DNA from: Cryptomeria japonica
Lineage: Eukaryota > Streptophyta > Pinopsida > Cupressales > Cupressaceae
Assembly: GCF_030272615.1 (NCBI RefSeq)
Contig: NC_081414.1
Span: 234,824,233 to 234,888,232 of the forward strand
Reading direction: 5' to 3'
DNA length: 64,000 nucleotides
Part shown: piece after piece, positions 35,665 through 48,015 of the stretch
Layout of the letters: each line of letters begins with the position of its first letter
Position numbering within the stretch: the first letter of the stretch is position 1
The notes under the pieces: generated by a model
What the model was told of the DNA's origin: nothing
Databases searched by the model: none
Seen by the model: the letters and a program-made list of their open reading frames with translations, nothing else
Program-made: the position numbers and the translations under genes

Positions 35665-35665
35665 G
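35455..35665. repeat. Compound microsatellite: (CA)n, (ATGT)n, (ACATAT)n
   Basis: A CA run (35459-35474) is followed by GCAT/ATGT tetranucleotides (35475-35560), TACA words and about nine ACATAT hexamers (35610-35664). All overlapping ORFs with Tyr/His/Cys/Met-rich proteins are artefacts of this repeat. Confidence 0.95.
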
Positions 35666-36279
35666 TTTATGTAATGTGTGTGTGTATACTTGCACCCAAT
35701 CACTCATTGTTGTTTTGTTTTTTATTTTATATATTATTTTTTTAAAGCATAAATTTATTTGTTAGCTTATTATTTGTTCTTTGTTTCATGCATGTGTGAT
35801 GTTGGGGTTTGAAGCATAAATGAACTATTGTTTTTTATGGTAGCAATGACATAAATACAATACAAAAATAGAGAAAAAATAACAAGAGTGTGAAGACAAT
35901 CAAGAGGGAAGATGAATTGTCTTTATGCTCCTCCAAAAGATACCATTGAAAATATCTCCTTACAATTGTACCTTTGATTCAAGCCCTAATAGAAAGTGAG
36001 CTCAAATTGTTAATGTTGAGTCCTTGAGCCCCCATTATAGAGGATAGGGGGCTATGATGCATTTGTTGGAAATTAATACTACTTGCTAGAGTGTTTAAAT
36101 AGTTGATCAAGTGTGTTGAGTTACATGAGTTATTCACAACCAAGGTCAACAATGAATTGGAATAAAGAACTTAGGTTAATAGTTGGTGTAAGAAATTAGT
36201 AAAACATAATTAAATTTTAAATTTATATAAATAAAATATATTTAAAAACATACAACACAAATCCATGATTCTTGACTTC

Positions 36280-36480
36280 TTTTCTAAAGAATTGGGACTT
36301 TCACCTACCATTTCTAGTTTCTCAAAATTTTGTAAATCCTTTTCAACAAATCTAATTATTTCATATCTTAGCTACCACAATAGAATATCCCACATCTAGA
36401 ACATCTTGATTTTTTTCCAACATCATATATTTTTTAGAAAAATTAATGATTTAAGCCTTGAGAGGTTCTATTTACAGTAT
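36280..36480 (-). pseudogene. PPR gene fragment, right inner
   Basis: The minus strand has peptides such as DLQNFEKLEMVGESPNSLEK. This resembles the end of a PPR unit (ALKxFxKMQxxGVxPN). It pairs with the plus-strand fragment at 31145-31370 in the inverted repeat. Confidence 0.4.
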
Positions 36481-36499
36481 TTTAATTGAAGAGGTTTAG

Positions 36500-37400
36500 A
36501 TCAAACCACCTTGGGCAGAACCCTGTAACCTTAAATCATATCTGAAATGGAATCTCCTCTCCACCTATCAAATGTTGACAAAAAAACAACTTTCTCTTTA
36601 CCTTTTGGGGGATCAAATGAAACCATTTAGAAATCATGTTTTGTAAGTATGTGGCCATTATTATTAGGTTTCTAAAAGCTATAATTTTAAATATATTTAA
36701 TTAAATTATTATATTTATTTTTTTATTTTTTGTGAATGGGAGATTTTAAATTGAATACCGAGGTCTTTATTGCACAAACATGAAAATATAGGAAAAGAGA
36801 GAAAAAAATTCTAAAAAAATTGTGTTATAGGTATTGATGTCCCTATTTCAACAAAAAAGAAAATAAAGTTAATTCAGATGCATACAAAAAAAATATGATA
36901 CTAAATGAACCTAAATCTGAATTGTAGTTAATCTCGCTTCAAAATGTTATAAAAAAATTATGCTACAATAAATTATGAAAACATATATGTCCCCTAGATA
37001 TTGGTGTTGTAAATATATGGTTACAATTTTTTTTATAAATTTATCAAATTTCTATAGATAGATGTTACTTTCTAAAAATACTATTAACTATAAAAAATTA
37101 AGTTATTAAAAGTTACATAAAAAATTATAAATTATTCCTTAATTTTTTTTTAAATGCATATTTATAGTCTACAAACAAAATATAAAAAATCATTAGTTCA
37201 CATCATCTTCAAATTCTTAATGGTTTAGCTACTATAGGTATTTGAAAGTAAAATTTTGGTGAAAAATGTTGATTTAAATGTCCTATTTTGGCAAAAAACA
37301 AGGACATAGTATTGTGGGCTAATCCTTCCACATATGACATGTGTGTCTCCTATAAATTTTTACTACAACTTCTAAAAGAATCCTCACTAATTGCCAACTA
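36500..37400. other. AT-rich segment with no left-arm counterpart seen
   Basis: No gene recognised. It interrupts the symmetry of the inverted repeat and is probably an insertion into the right arm or a deletion from the left. Confidence 0.4.
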
Positions 37401-37579
37401 TAGTGGCTAGTAGAAGGGTTGTGCTAACTACAATGCACATTGCCAAATCCAAACAAGTAATTAATAAAATTATTCACATTCTAATTTCATCTAATACAGT
37501 AAGTGTAAACCACAACAAATTGCACACAAACCCCACAAACAGTTAGAATAATTGATGACAATAATAATTTGAGCATTTT

Positions 37580-38260
37580 AGAAGAAATGAGAGCTTTGGA
37601 CTAGGTTATGTACATCCATTAAAACATGAAGCATAGAGGAATTTCATCAAACGTAGTTATCTCTACCTTAATAGACACATATGAAAAATGTAGAAGCATG
37701 CATAAGGCATGTGATTCATTGAGAAATAGATAAATCCATATTAGATAACCTTTTCCAACATCCTTGCAACCTTTGTAAAAATGGGATCTTTGGAGGAAAA
37801 TGCCATGATTGTAGGCTATGTTAAACACGGATTTGTTGAAAATTTCTTATGCCATGATTCGTAGGATATGTTCAAAATTCTCCAACATTTTCCTAGAATG
37901 CCTCAAAAAGACGTGGTCCAATGAATTACAATAATTTCTAGATATGAACAAAATGAATTTGTTGAGAACTTAAAAAAAAAATTAAGAAAAAATGAATTAA
38001 AAGGTGTAAACAAGACTCAAGAACCTTTTCCAACATCTTCCTTGCTTATTCCAAAATTGGAGCTTTATAACAAGGTTTGGACATCCATCAAAGCTTAATG
38101 GAAGAATAATTTTCATTAAACATTATAGTTGGAATTACCATGGAAGACATTTATGCAGAATATGGAACCAAATGCAAGGCACATGAATTGTAACATAATG
38201 GCTCAAGAAATTCATTAAAGAGTTCAATTTATGCATAAATTCACTCTTGAACTTTTCATA
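37580..38260 (+). pseudogene. PPR gene remnant, two to three repeat units
   Basis: PPR proteins bind organellar RNA. Visible pieces in order: SSNVVISTLIDTYEKC (from about 37647), FSNILATFVKMGSLEENAM with VGYVKHGFVEN (about 37750-37840), MPQKDVV (37898-37919), ISRYEQNEFVEN (about 37935-37970), LKGV, and further on IHQSLMEE and SLNIIVG (about 38090-38140) with DIYAEYG. The order and spacing match P-L-S type PPR genes (NVVVxTALIDMYxKCG, then MPxRDVVSW, then GYxxNGF). Frameshifts and stops are numerous, so it is a pseudogene. Confidence 0.75.
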
Positions 38261-39387
38261 GCATCCTACTTGCCTCTACAATTGAATTTAAAATTGTTGA
38301 GAAAAATGGAGATCTAATAGACTTCTAAGAAATACTTAATTGGGGTTTGAAATTGTAAAAGAAAGAAGGATCTTCCCTAACAAAAAGATTGATTTTTATT
38401 GTCATGGATAGGGAAACCCTTGTAAGGCAATTCCCACTCACCATTTCATGTTTGAGTGCCATGTTGAAAGAACTCCATGTATCATTATGCTTGTGTGTTC
38501 TATGGTAGGGCTTACATCCCAAAAATTACCCAAATACAAGCACAATTCTTTGCCATTTGATCTAGTTAGTTTGAAAGACAAATGGTAGACCTAAATTGTT
38601 AATGGGAATTTTGACCTTTACTAATAGCTTCAACTTTCTCTCAACTTCAAAGAAGCTTTCATGGTTGATATATTATGATGTCAAATGCTCCTACAAACAC
38701 AATAAATACTATGTTAAATTCTATATCTCATAAGATACATATTAGAACACAACAAAATAAAATTGTGTGAAACATCACTTAATTTCAATATTAACAACTT
38801 TAAAAATAATTTTTTTTCTTTTTTCTTTTCATACTATTTCCCTTCATACCCACTAATTTCTTACAAACCAAATTAAATTTTTTTTTAAAAAGCTATAAAA
38901 TAAATAAATAATCTAATTTTTAACTGACGTGGTTTTTGAGAAACAAACACAATGAAGACTTTAATATTCCTTCACTAAAAAACTATAAAATATTTATTTG
39001 AAAATAACTAGATACAAATATGATTTAATTAATTATAATAAATTAACTTGATAATGTAAGCGAAAACTTTAAAGCCAAATAAATTCATATTCTTTCATTC
39101 ATATATTAATTGACAAGAGCAAAATACTCACGCGTGCGTTGTACAGATAATCAGTCCCATAATTTACTGGGATTTAAAATCTTCTGAGCACAAACGACAA
39201 ATTCCAAAGTTATTGCTAAACTAAAATATGCCGAAAATTTTAATTATGAAATACCCAACCTAGAGCATGGGAGACAGTCGGCACTCTTTAAAAAAATAAT
39301 TCACAAATTCTTTATAATTTCAAGTCTCATAAGCACAAACCACAAATTCCCAACTCATCGCTCCACTCTTTATAAACAGGGTCGAAG
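38261..39387. other. AT-rich spacer, no gene seen
   Basis: No recognisable coding sequence. A TATA-like TTTATAAAC occurs at 39369-39377, close to the repeat block that follows. Confidence 0.5.
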
Positions 39388-39575
39388 CTATTCTGGTTCC
39401 AAAACAGATCTTTCATACAGCGTGATAGCGACATGCTAGTCAATCGCAGATGTTTAAAATGCACAACTAACACGCATGTTAGTCAATCCGTACTGCCGTT
39501 TTGGAGCCAGAATAGACACATCCAACAGAAAGAGTGCCGTTTTGGAACCAGAATAGATGCGTCCAACAGAAAGAG
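39388..39575. repeat. 41-bp direct duplication with an inverted third copy
   Basis: Two 41-bp units start TGCCGTTTTGG at 39494 and 39535. CTATTCTGGTTCCAAAAC (39388-39405) is the exact reverse complement of 39539-39556, giving an 18-bp perfect inverted repeat about 130 bp apart. Confidence 0.85.
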
Positions 39576-39581
39576 TGCTTT

Positions 39582-39875
39582 TTAAAAAAATGGTATTTTT
39601 AATTTGAAGGCCCAAATAGAAAAAAATTGAACTTGAGGGTGGCATTTTGTTACGTTAAAAAAATGGTATTTTTAATTTGACGGCACAAATAGAAAAAAAT
39701 TGAACTTGAGGGTGGCATTTTGTTATGTTAAAAAAATGGTATTTTTAATTTGACGGCACAAATAGAAAAAAATTGAACTTGAAGGTGGCATTTTGTTACG
39801 TTAAAAAAATGGTATTTTTAATTTGACGGCACAAATAGAAAAAAATTGAACTCGAGGGTGGCATTTTGTTACGTT
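39582..39875. repeat. Four tandem copies of a 73-bp unit
   Basis: The word TGGTATTTTTAATTTGA recurs at 39591, 39664, 39737 and 39810, an exact 73-bp period. Each copy ends GAGGGTGGCATTTTGTTACG or a close variant. The copies differ at only a few bases, indicating recent expansion. Confidence 0.95.
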
Positions 39876-40379
39876 AATGTTAACGGAATTGGTAGATGAA
39901 TCGGACGGACAACGACAAAGTCGATACGTACAAGTTCGAGGCCGTTGTGAATCCTTGTTAGTTTTTCATAATAAAAGAGTTGATATGGAGGAAAAATTGA
40001 ATATTGTTAAAGATGAGATTTCTGATCTATTAATCTAGTGAAGATCATTTAAATTTATTCATTTATTGTCATTAAATTTCATTTATTGTTATTAAAATTC
40101 ATTCATTCACTCATTTATTGCATGGTATGCTATATATGATGATGTATTAGACATACCATTTTGTTGCATAGCCAATTCGGTCAAATGTGTATCCAGAATG
40201 GTCGAGAGAGAGTACGGGCATTGGATTTTCCATAACCATTGACTTGTTTAAATTGTACTATTTTACACAATCATGATCTCCACAGCCACCTATCTTACAT
40301 CATAATGAGGTGGAAATGGCACTGAAATGCTACACCAATTTTCACCATACGCCTCGTACCTTTCATAGCCAGACAAGGC

Positions 40380-40755
40380 GCACGCTGCGCACCAAAAGTG
40401 GAACCAATCAATAATATTTGAAGAAAATAATGGAGTGATGATGATCCCACATGGAAAGATTCCTCACACACCAATAATTCATGTGCTATGGTAGGTAATG
40501 ACTCAACCAGGAGAACCTGTGACTCTAATTCTCTATTTAATCGTCTCTCCACATTCCATTTCTGTGCTTAATTAACTCATCATTTGATTGAGAGAGGCAG
40601 AGATAGATTTTTGGTCATGGCTAACAGAGAAAGCTCTGTATAAGAGGGTTTTTTTGTCAGTTGAACTTACTTCAAGGAAGCCTAAAATCCTGTCCTTTTG
40701 AATTCAATCCTGTGACCCTTGTGATTCGATCACAAGACCTCTGACCTGTTCTAAG
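40380..40755 (+). promoter_or_regulatory. TIP4 promoter and 5' leader
   Basis: It is recognisably the same sequence as the inverted copy at 53740-54060. Shared words include CGCACGCTGC, CAATAATTCATGTG, TCTAATTCTCTAT and CTTACTTCAA. A TATA-like TATTTAA lies at 40534-40540. Retention in both paralogues marks it as the native promoter/leader block. No specific factor site can be claimed. Confidence 0.6.
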
Positions 40756-43074
40756 ATGGGGATCAAGATTGCAATAGGCAATGGGCAGGAGCTGTGCCGC
40801 CCGGACTGTGTGAAAGCAGTATTAGCAGAAGTGATATTGACTTTCTTGTTTGTGTTTGCAGGGGTTGGATCTGCCATGGCAACGGGTTAGAAACCACAAC
40901 TCAATCTTATTTTATATGTTTTTTGGGTAGGGACAGGTAAAGAGCCAGCATGTTGTGTTCAATGTGTTGGGTCATTTATGTGGGATTCAGGTTTTGGAGT
41001 AAAGGATCAGTGCTCAACATGTTGATTCTTTTAAGGTTTGTCACTGAGCACAAAAGGTCTGTTCTTTATTGGAGAACCTGGATTCCACATAAATGATCAG
41101 CATGTGGTGTACAATATGCCATCATATTAAGAAATAAACAATTGATATGATGGTTAAATTTTAGAAGTTAAAGATAGTTTCTTTTAATCTAAAGTAACAA
41201 AGTAGTTTATTTTTAAATCATATTTGATATCTTATTAGAAAACTTAAATCTTATATAAACAATTAATATCTACAGAAACAAAAATGAATATAACATACCT
41301 AGTCTTTAAGATCTTCCTAACAAAATTTGTTGGCTTTCTATCTAGGTTGGGATGGGTGGTAGTTCTCTAAGCCGTTCCCATCCCAACCTAAATAAAGAGT
41401 CCATTTGGTTTATAAGCTGGCTCCTATCTGGATTGACATGTGTGCTCAACATGTTGGTTCTTTAAGCTGTTTCCATCCCAACCCAAATAAAAAGTCAATT
41501 TTGTTTATATGTTGGTTCTTTATCTAGATTGAAATGGATGATCAACATGCTGATTCTTTAAATTGTTCCCATCCCAACCCAAATAAAGAGTCAATTTTGT
41601 TTATATGGTGGTTTCCTATCTAGATTGAAATGGGTGCTCAACATGCTGGTTCTTTAAGTTGTTCCCATCCCAACCTAAATAAAGAGTCAATTTTATTTAT
41701 ATGTTGGTTCTCTATCTAGATTAAAATGGGTGCTCAACATGTTGGTTCTTTAAGTTGTTCCCATCCCAATCCAATCCAAATAAAGAGTCAATTGTTTATA
41801 TGTTGGCTCTCTATCTAGATTGAAATGGGTGCTCAACATGTTGATTTTTAAGCCATTACCATCCCAACCCAAATAAGAGTCAATTTTGTTTATATGCTGG
41901 CTCTCTATCTAGATTGAAATGGGTGCTTAACATGCTGACTCTTTAAGTTGTTCCAATCCTAATCTAAATAAAGGGTCAATTCCGTTTATATGATGCTCTT
42001 TATCTAAAATACGATGGATGCTCAACATGCTGATTTTTAAGTGTTCTCATCCCAGCCTAAATAAAAGTCAACTTAATTGACTCTCTATCCGCATAAAATG
42101 AATGTTTGACATGCTGATTCTTTAAGCCATTCCCATCTCAACCCAAATAATGAGCCAGCATCTACCTGGGACCCAGGTTTTCCAGTAAAGAACAGGAACG
42201 TTGTGTTCAACGTGCTAGTACTTTATAAACCCTTGCATCCATGCCCAAAGAGAGACGAAATCCAAATCTGTAGTCTTATTTCCCAAGTTTCATATTGCCG
42301 TTTTCTAAGAAAATCGGGAGTTTAACAGAGAATGAACTTGATGTGTTGCAGACAAGCTGGCGTTTGAAGGGTCCTCGCTACTAGGCTTAACAGTGGTGGC
42401 CTTGACCCACGCTTTTGTAGTCTATGCAATGGTTTCTGCGGGTTTTAACATCTCAGGAGGACACATCAACCCGGCGGTCACATTGGGCTTAGCAGTAGGA
42501 GGCCACATCACCATTTTTAAGTCAGTTCTCTACTGGATTGCACAGTGCCTGGGCTCTGCAATTGCCTGCTACTTGCTCGTTTTTCTCACTGGTGGCATGG
42601 TAAGCAGCCCAAAACAAAATCCTTTTTCTGCTAAGAAAATCCCCATTCTTGGGTGAAAGAATTGATGAAAATCTTACGTCTTTGTTTTGTTTTGTTTTGA
42701 AGGTAACACCTGTGCACGCATTGGCATCAGGCGTGACATACTTCCAAGGGGTGATATGGGAGATTGTGTTGACATTCTCATTGCTGTTCACAGTGTACGC
42801 AACGGCAGTGGATCCAAAGAAGGGAAGTGTGGGGCCTACTGCACCACTGTGTATCGGATTGGTAGTGTTTGCCAATATTATTGCAGGAGGGCCATTCTCA
42901 GGGGCTTCCATGAATCCTGCTCGCTCATTTGGCCCCGCTTTGGCCAGTGGAGATTGGAGAGAACACTGGGTCTTCTGGGTCGGTCCTCTCATCGGTGGTG
43001 GTCTAGCTGGTTTTGTTTACGAGGGTATCTTTCTCACTGATAACTATTCCAGAGTCCCTGATCTGGAGGGATAA
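40756..43074 (+). CDS. TIP4: Tonoplast intrinsic protein (aquaporin), TIP4-like
   Basis: A water/small-solute channel of the vacuolar membrane. Exons are 40756-40885, 42352-42599 and 42703-43074. Introns follow GT-AG, all phases agree, and the product is 249 residues, normal for TIPs. The start is [14 protein letters not shown]. Six membrane segments are inferred. NPA boxes are at N83 (GGHINPAVT) and N197 (GASMNPARS). The aromatic/arginine filter reads H63, I185, A194, R200. The H-I-A-R set is typical of TIP4 and some TIP3 channels. [17 protein letters not shown] near the end supports TIP4. Intron 1 is 1466 bp and filled with repeats. Intron 2 is 103 bp. No lesion is seen, so it is probably functional. 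The TIP4 subgroup call is less certain than the TIP call. Confidence 0.93.
40965..41110. repeat. Inverted repeat inside TIP4 intron 1
   Basis: TCATTTATGTGGGATTCAGG (from 40973) and the sequence around 41068-41108 (reverse complement reading TCATTTATGTGGAATCCAGG) form arms of about 40 bp with few mismatches, each ending near ATCAG. Confidence 0.7.
41340..42150. repeat. About 96-bp minisatellite in TIP4 intron 1, about nine copies
   Basis: The word TGGGTGCTCAACATG (or variants) recurs at about 41353, 41439, 41535, 41631, 41727, 41826, 41920, 42015 and 42099, spaced 84-99 bp. Each unit also holds CCCATCCCAACC and AAATAAAGAGTCAATTT. The first copy can fold, with AGGTTGGGATGGG at 41344-41356 against CCCATCCCAACCT at 41377-41389. 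Confidence 0.92.
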
Positions 43075-44020
43075 AAGAAGCAAAGTGGATGGATCCGCTG
43101 TATTAAACTCTTGATAGTTGTTTTTAGTTTTCTTAGTTTAGAATTGTGAGCCACTGCACTCAGGTTGATGAATCCCCCCTTTCCCCTTCTTTCTGTGTAA
43201 ATTTCTGGACTATTGTGAAGAATCTTTCTTTAATATTCAAGTGTGTTCATAACTTCATGGTATTAATTTACTGTTTTTAGCTCTGCACTATAAGAATGTT
43301 AATGGAATATAATAAAAATTAAATCAGATAAAAGTGGTAGTTTTAAATTTGTAGTGTCTGTTATAAGGGCCTCCATTGTATTTTAATTGTTGCTTTAGAA
43401 AAAGATACACCTTGACATTACACTCTGACTGAAGCTGATCCAGATCGCTGGGCTAACCGATTCTTATAATTAAAAAATAAAAATAAATTTTATAATAATA
43501 ATTGCGGTTGTTTTTTAGATGTTTTAGAAGTGGTTGGTGTCTTGGAAAATTCATATGACCGTCGTTTTGTTTGTTTTTAGTCATGGTAAATTCATAGATT
43601 TTTATTATCAACATGCCCAAATTTCGAATAAAATATGTGGCAACTTTCGTGTAGACATTTTAATGTTTTCAGAGGAATAATACAGTGTAAATGATAAACA
43701 AATCATTTGTTGTTCATAATGCATTGCCTTGATTGCCTCAAATTTTTTATTATTTATTATTTACCTTTATGCATGGTTCGTTACGTTTAAATATTGTATC
43801 TGAGGTTTATATTGGATTTTTTAATCAATGTTTTTTTTTTTATGGGTATGTATCACAAATTATAATTTATTATTAAAATGTTGTAGATCATAAAGTAATT
43901 TTCATATCGATATAAACAAATTATAGTTTTTGAAATATTATTTTATTTTCTATCTGAATCAAAATCATTAAATCATTCTCCTTTAAAAAATTATATCTCT
44001 GAAATGAATGTTCATAAATA
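43075..44020. other. TIP4 3' untranslated region and AT-rich flank
   Basis: The first 200 bp is less AT-rich and likely transcribed 3' UTR. The rest shows no gene. Confidence 0.5.
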
Positions 44021-44026
44021 ATGAAA

Positions 44027-44094
44027 ATGCTAAAAGCATGAAGTAGAAAGACTCCATCTTATGCTAAAAGCATGGAGTAGAAAGACTCCATCTT
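44027..44094. repeat. 34-bp tandem duplication
   Basis: ATGCTAAAAGCATG, then AGTAGAAAGACTCCATCTT, repeats at 44027 and 44061. TGCTAAAAGCA is itself a small palindrome. Confidence 0.9.
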
Positions 44095-47000
44095 GTCAGA
44101 GTCATTGATGAACTCAATCTCCGGGATCACCTTCAAAACCAAGATCAACCTTCTACACAAGAGCAACAAAGAGGATGAAATGCTGAAATATGGTGCAATA
44201 ATAGAATAATGATATTATCACACTCCAAAAGATACAATATGGATCAACACTTCCTTGTACTGACTGAGATGATATGAACTCATTCGAGTTAGCTCTGAAT
44301 TAGCTCATAAGGGAGAGGTGAGTGCTGATTATATAAAAAAATGTGGACACATAATTTTAAGAGGAATAATAACTCCCAAATAACCAAATCAGGTGGAAGT
44401 TGTTCCTACTTGGAAAATGCAAAACATGTGGCAAATCAACTCAGGTAGGGACAAACAAATGGTTATGGAGAGGTGGCAAATGAGTCCAAAAGAGGGTGTG
44501 ACATTCAACAACCCAAATGTGGGTATGAATGTCACATGTAAATGTAGGACTATGCCACGCGTCCTCATATAAACCATCCTACTTGTATGCTTAATAATGT
44601 GTAGGGCAAATAAATATAAAAAAACCTACACTAACACTTCCCAACAAGAAATGGAGACAAGATAATCATTTGACTAAGAGGGTTATATAATTCATGCTAC
44701 ACAAAGTGAATAATAATGATATTAGCTTCTAATAGTTTAAGTAGTTCCTCCCACATAATTTCTACATTTTCTAATGTAAAATGATTCACCACTAAGTTAG
44801 GGACTCCCTTAATGTTTCTTTTTGTATTACTCTATTTGTTGAGAATTTAGGGGTTATTGTGAGAATTTGCCAAGATCTAGAGTCCAATTGATAACATAAA
44901 CAAGATAGAACAAAATATGTGACAAAAATAACTTGTATTCCTATCAACTAAAGTTGACTAGTTGATTGATTGAATTGAATTTATTACATACAATGTAAAT
45001 GAGTCTGCTTATAAAGGTAAGGTTGTGAGAGCACACAATCATGACATGTGGCTCAATGAGAAACAAGGGTAGGTGAGAGTAGGTAGGAGAAATAATAAAG
45101 TATTCCACAAGAGGTTGATCACCCACTGAAGGTGGAATGTAACAAGATAAGACCACAAAAGGTGGAATTTCTCCTACAAACAACTTCTCTATGTGCACAC
45201 TTCCCTAAGTGTCTCATACCCAAATTACTATGAATTGCATTACCCTAAGTCAACTTAAGTAAAGTATAATTATGAGACATAATTTACACCAACAGTAATT
45301 ATATTTATTAATTTTAGCAATTATTTATAACTACCAAGTCTTTGTGGGATTAGAGAAATGAGTGCTATCACATGTTTTTTTAGAGTGGGGATTCAAAATA
45401 GGAGTTTTATACTTTTGGTGGGCATTTGAAGTTATAAATATCAATGCTTTTTGTTAGATTAGAAGGGGATATATGTGAGTGTGTGTTTCTTGAATAAAAA
45501 AAGTGGCTACATATTTTGGATCATGTAAATTGCAGGTTTTTAATTGTATTTGGCAGTGTTCTCTTATAGAAAGATAACGTGATGAAAACATCAAGAAATA
45601 ACCAAAAGGCAAGGCTAGCCTTACCGTTATAGCTAAATTTTCATAAATTACACCTAGTAGCCAAAAAAATATAAAGAAAAAAATACCATGCATACACAAA
45701 TTAAGGGGTTCTATGTCCAATTAATGTTTCTATCACTTCCTATTAGATTTTTGCAAGAATTTCAATGATTCAATTAACCAATTCATTCTCTTCTTCTCTT
45801 GATAAGGCTTCCTTGGCTTTCCTTGAGGATCCATTTTTTACTACTTGAGTTTTCACACTCAAGTATTCCTTCTCTCTTTTCAAATGCTCCAACATAATAG
45901 TTATGCTAGCAACACTAATTTTAACAATGACTTTTCTTATGGGGATCGGGTTGTTTAGCCCATCTTATTGTTTCTTTTTCTCCCCATTTTCTTAGTCCAA
46001 ATGATTCTCCACTAAAACCATTTTATTAAAAATCTTATCCAATTTACTTGATTCACAAGGATTCCTTGCAATAAGTATGTTGTTTTATATCATTAATATT
46101 CATGCTAAGGACATTGATTCTAGAATTAGTGTCCTTGTTGTGCTTGATAAATTGGCTCACCAAACCCTTAATCAAGTTGATCTCTTGTTTTATTAAATTT
46201 AAATTAGCTTGAGAAACCAAGATTAGCTACACTTTGACCTTTCATTTACCCTTCTTAATAGATAAGTTTGCATTAGAGGATAAATTAAACTTATTTCTAG
46301 TCTTCTAACTGACAAAATTGGAATCACTCTTTCCCTTTAGGCTGCTAGATTGAAGACATTTTCTTGATAAATATCAAAGTTTCTAATCTCAACCTTTTCA
46401 TAAAATTCAACACTATGATCTTCCTCATGTAGAAAAATGGGGTATTCATGGCTTTACTAACACCCTTCTGAACACTACCTTAACAATAAATTTTAATTGA
46501 CACACCCTTTCCTTTTTTAGCCACACATTTAATAGAAACAAGGGAAGCATTAGGACTATCCCACTTCCCAGCTAAATAAAGAATCACTTATTTAAAGGAA
46601 ACCCCTTTAACCCTTAAAATTATATGAATCAAACACAAAGTAGGATCACAAGAGGGATAAAACTCAACAAAAGTATTATTGCCAACCAAAGTTAACCACA
46701 AGAACATCTATATTGGCCTTCTTATTCTTATCATTTGATGGGAACTTAATTTTGATATCTAGTTCGAGGGATTTTAGATTTGGCCCAAATAGGAGATTCT
46801 CTCAAGAAAATAAGGACATGATATAAATTGCGCATCATTATAGAAATTTTATTTACATGGCCTTTTAACCCTTGGCAGTATTGTGATTTTCTATTGTAAA
46901 TATTCTTATATATTGCATTTATATTGTTTGTGATGTTCTATTGTATATATACTCATATATTGCATTTAAATTATTATTTTAAAAGTCCAAGTTAATAAAT

Positions 47001-47985
47001 GAAAATTTTTATTTTTATTTTTACTTGGTCTCAATTGATATGATACTTCTCTATTTTCTACTATTTTGAAATTATTCATATTTGGTGGCAATTCTAAAAA
47101 ACAAGGTAGTTTTTGGAGTCCAAAACATATTTTAAGAGAAAGTGCTTATATCAATTTGGTATCATGTAACATCCTAAGATGATAGAAGTAGAAAATTTGT
47201 GAGAAGAGTTTTGAATAATTTAGAGGGCAACTATGTCTATGAATATGAATGAAAAAATAGATCTTTTTCATGATGTGGGAAAGAAGACAACCTAGTTGGA
47301 AGAAGAAATAAGAAAAATACAAATGTATCTAAGCAAATACAATACTATCAAGAGAAGCTACAAAAAAAGAGTTTGACTTGGAGAAATTGTGAATGATATT
47401 GGAGTAGTTTAAGGTATGCAATAGTACAAAAGTAAATAAAAATAAAAATCTAGAAAAGGAATTGAAGGGTTGTAAGAAGGGAAAAAAATAGATTAAATAT
47501 TCACTTTTGAGTAGAAGTAATTTTCAATAAGGAAAGACATAGAACCTTGTATAATTTAAGGAATAGGGTTTCTAGAACAAAAGTAAATCCCTTGATGAGT
47601 TGAAGAAAATATTAGAAGTCCAATACCCTTAAATGTGATTTGCAAAGAGTTTGAAAGAGAGGGGATACATTAGTGGTCCAAAGATGAAGATAATAATTGG
47701 GATGATGACGAATATGATGAATGATGAAGATGTTTTGTTGTGTTACCTTAAAGAAAGGAAAAATATTGAAGATTACAATGGGAGAGAAGAAGAGTTCAAA
47801 GACTAGACACCAAAGAGGAATATATATTCACAAGAGGTGGACCAAGATGTTTTAGAAATAAAACAAAACTACATGTTAGAGATGAATTTGTAGAAAAAAT
47901 GGAGATCTTTGGGATCCCCATAAATGATGGTCTTATTGGTTTTAATTAATATAGTAGTTTCAAAAGTAACTAGAAAATACCATAA
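44095..47985. other. Intergenic DNA with probable TE debris
   Basis: No intact gene. On the minus strand, 46500-46750 gives peptides such as KGVSFK and NASLVSIKC, suggesting a very old LINE-ORF1-like or other repetitive coding sequence, but too decayed to name. 44300-45250 looks like old LTR or leader sequence. Both are guesses. Confidence 0.3.
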
Positions 47986-47990
47986 TTGAT

Positions 47991-48015
47991 GTGTATGTGT
48001 GTGTGTGTGTGTGTG

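Larger units (their letters stand above)
30656..37912. repeat. Giant imperfect inverted repeat with PPR-derived arms
   Basis: Reverse-complement matching, in nested order, links 30656-31140 with about 37405-37912, 31145-31470 with 36200-36480, 31480-31700 with 35950-36200, and 32430-33200 with 34310-35000. Examples are ATGGTATTATGATATAACAT (32856-32875) against its near reverse complement at about 34593-34612, and TTTTCCAACATCC in both outer segments. The centre is near 33750. Inside each arm a block of about 260-280 bp is itself repeated (near 33110, 33395 and 33650). The right arm carries extra sequence at about 36500-37400 and a microsatellite at 35455-35665. Substitutions and indels are frequent, so it is old. 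Confidence 0.8.

Noticed and set aside
35269-35707. Several overlapping ORFs of about 60-119 codons rich in Tyr, His, Cys and Met
   Set aside because: They are translations of CA, ATGT and ACATAT microsatellites in different frames.
42522-42992. 156-codon minus-strand ORF over TIP4 exons
   Set aside because: It is a shadow of the aquaporin coding strand and spans an intron.
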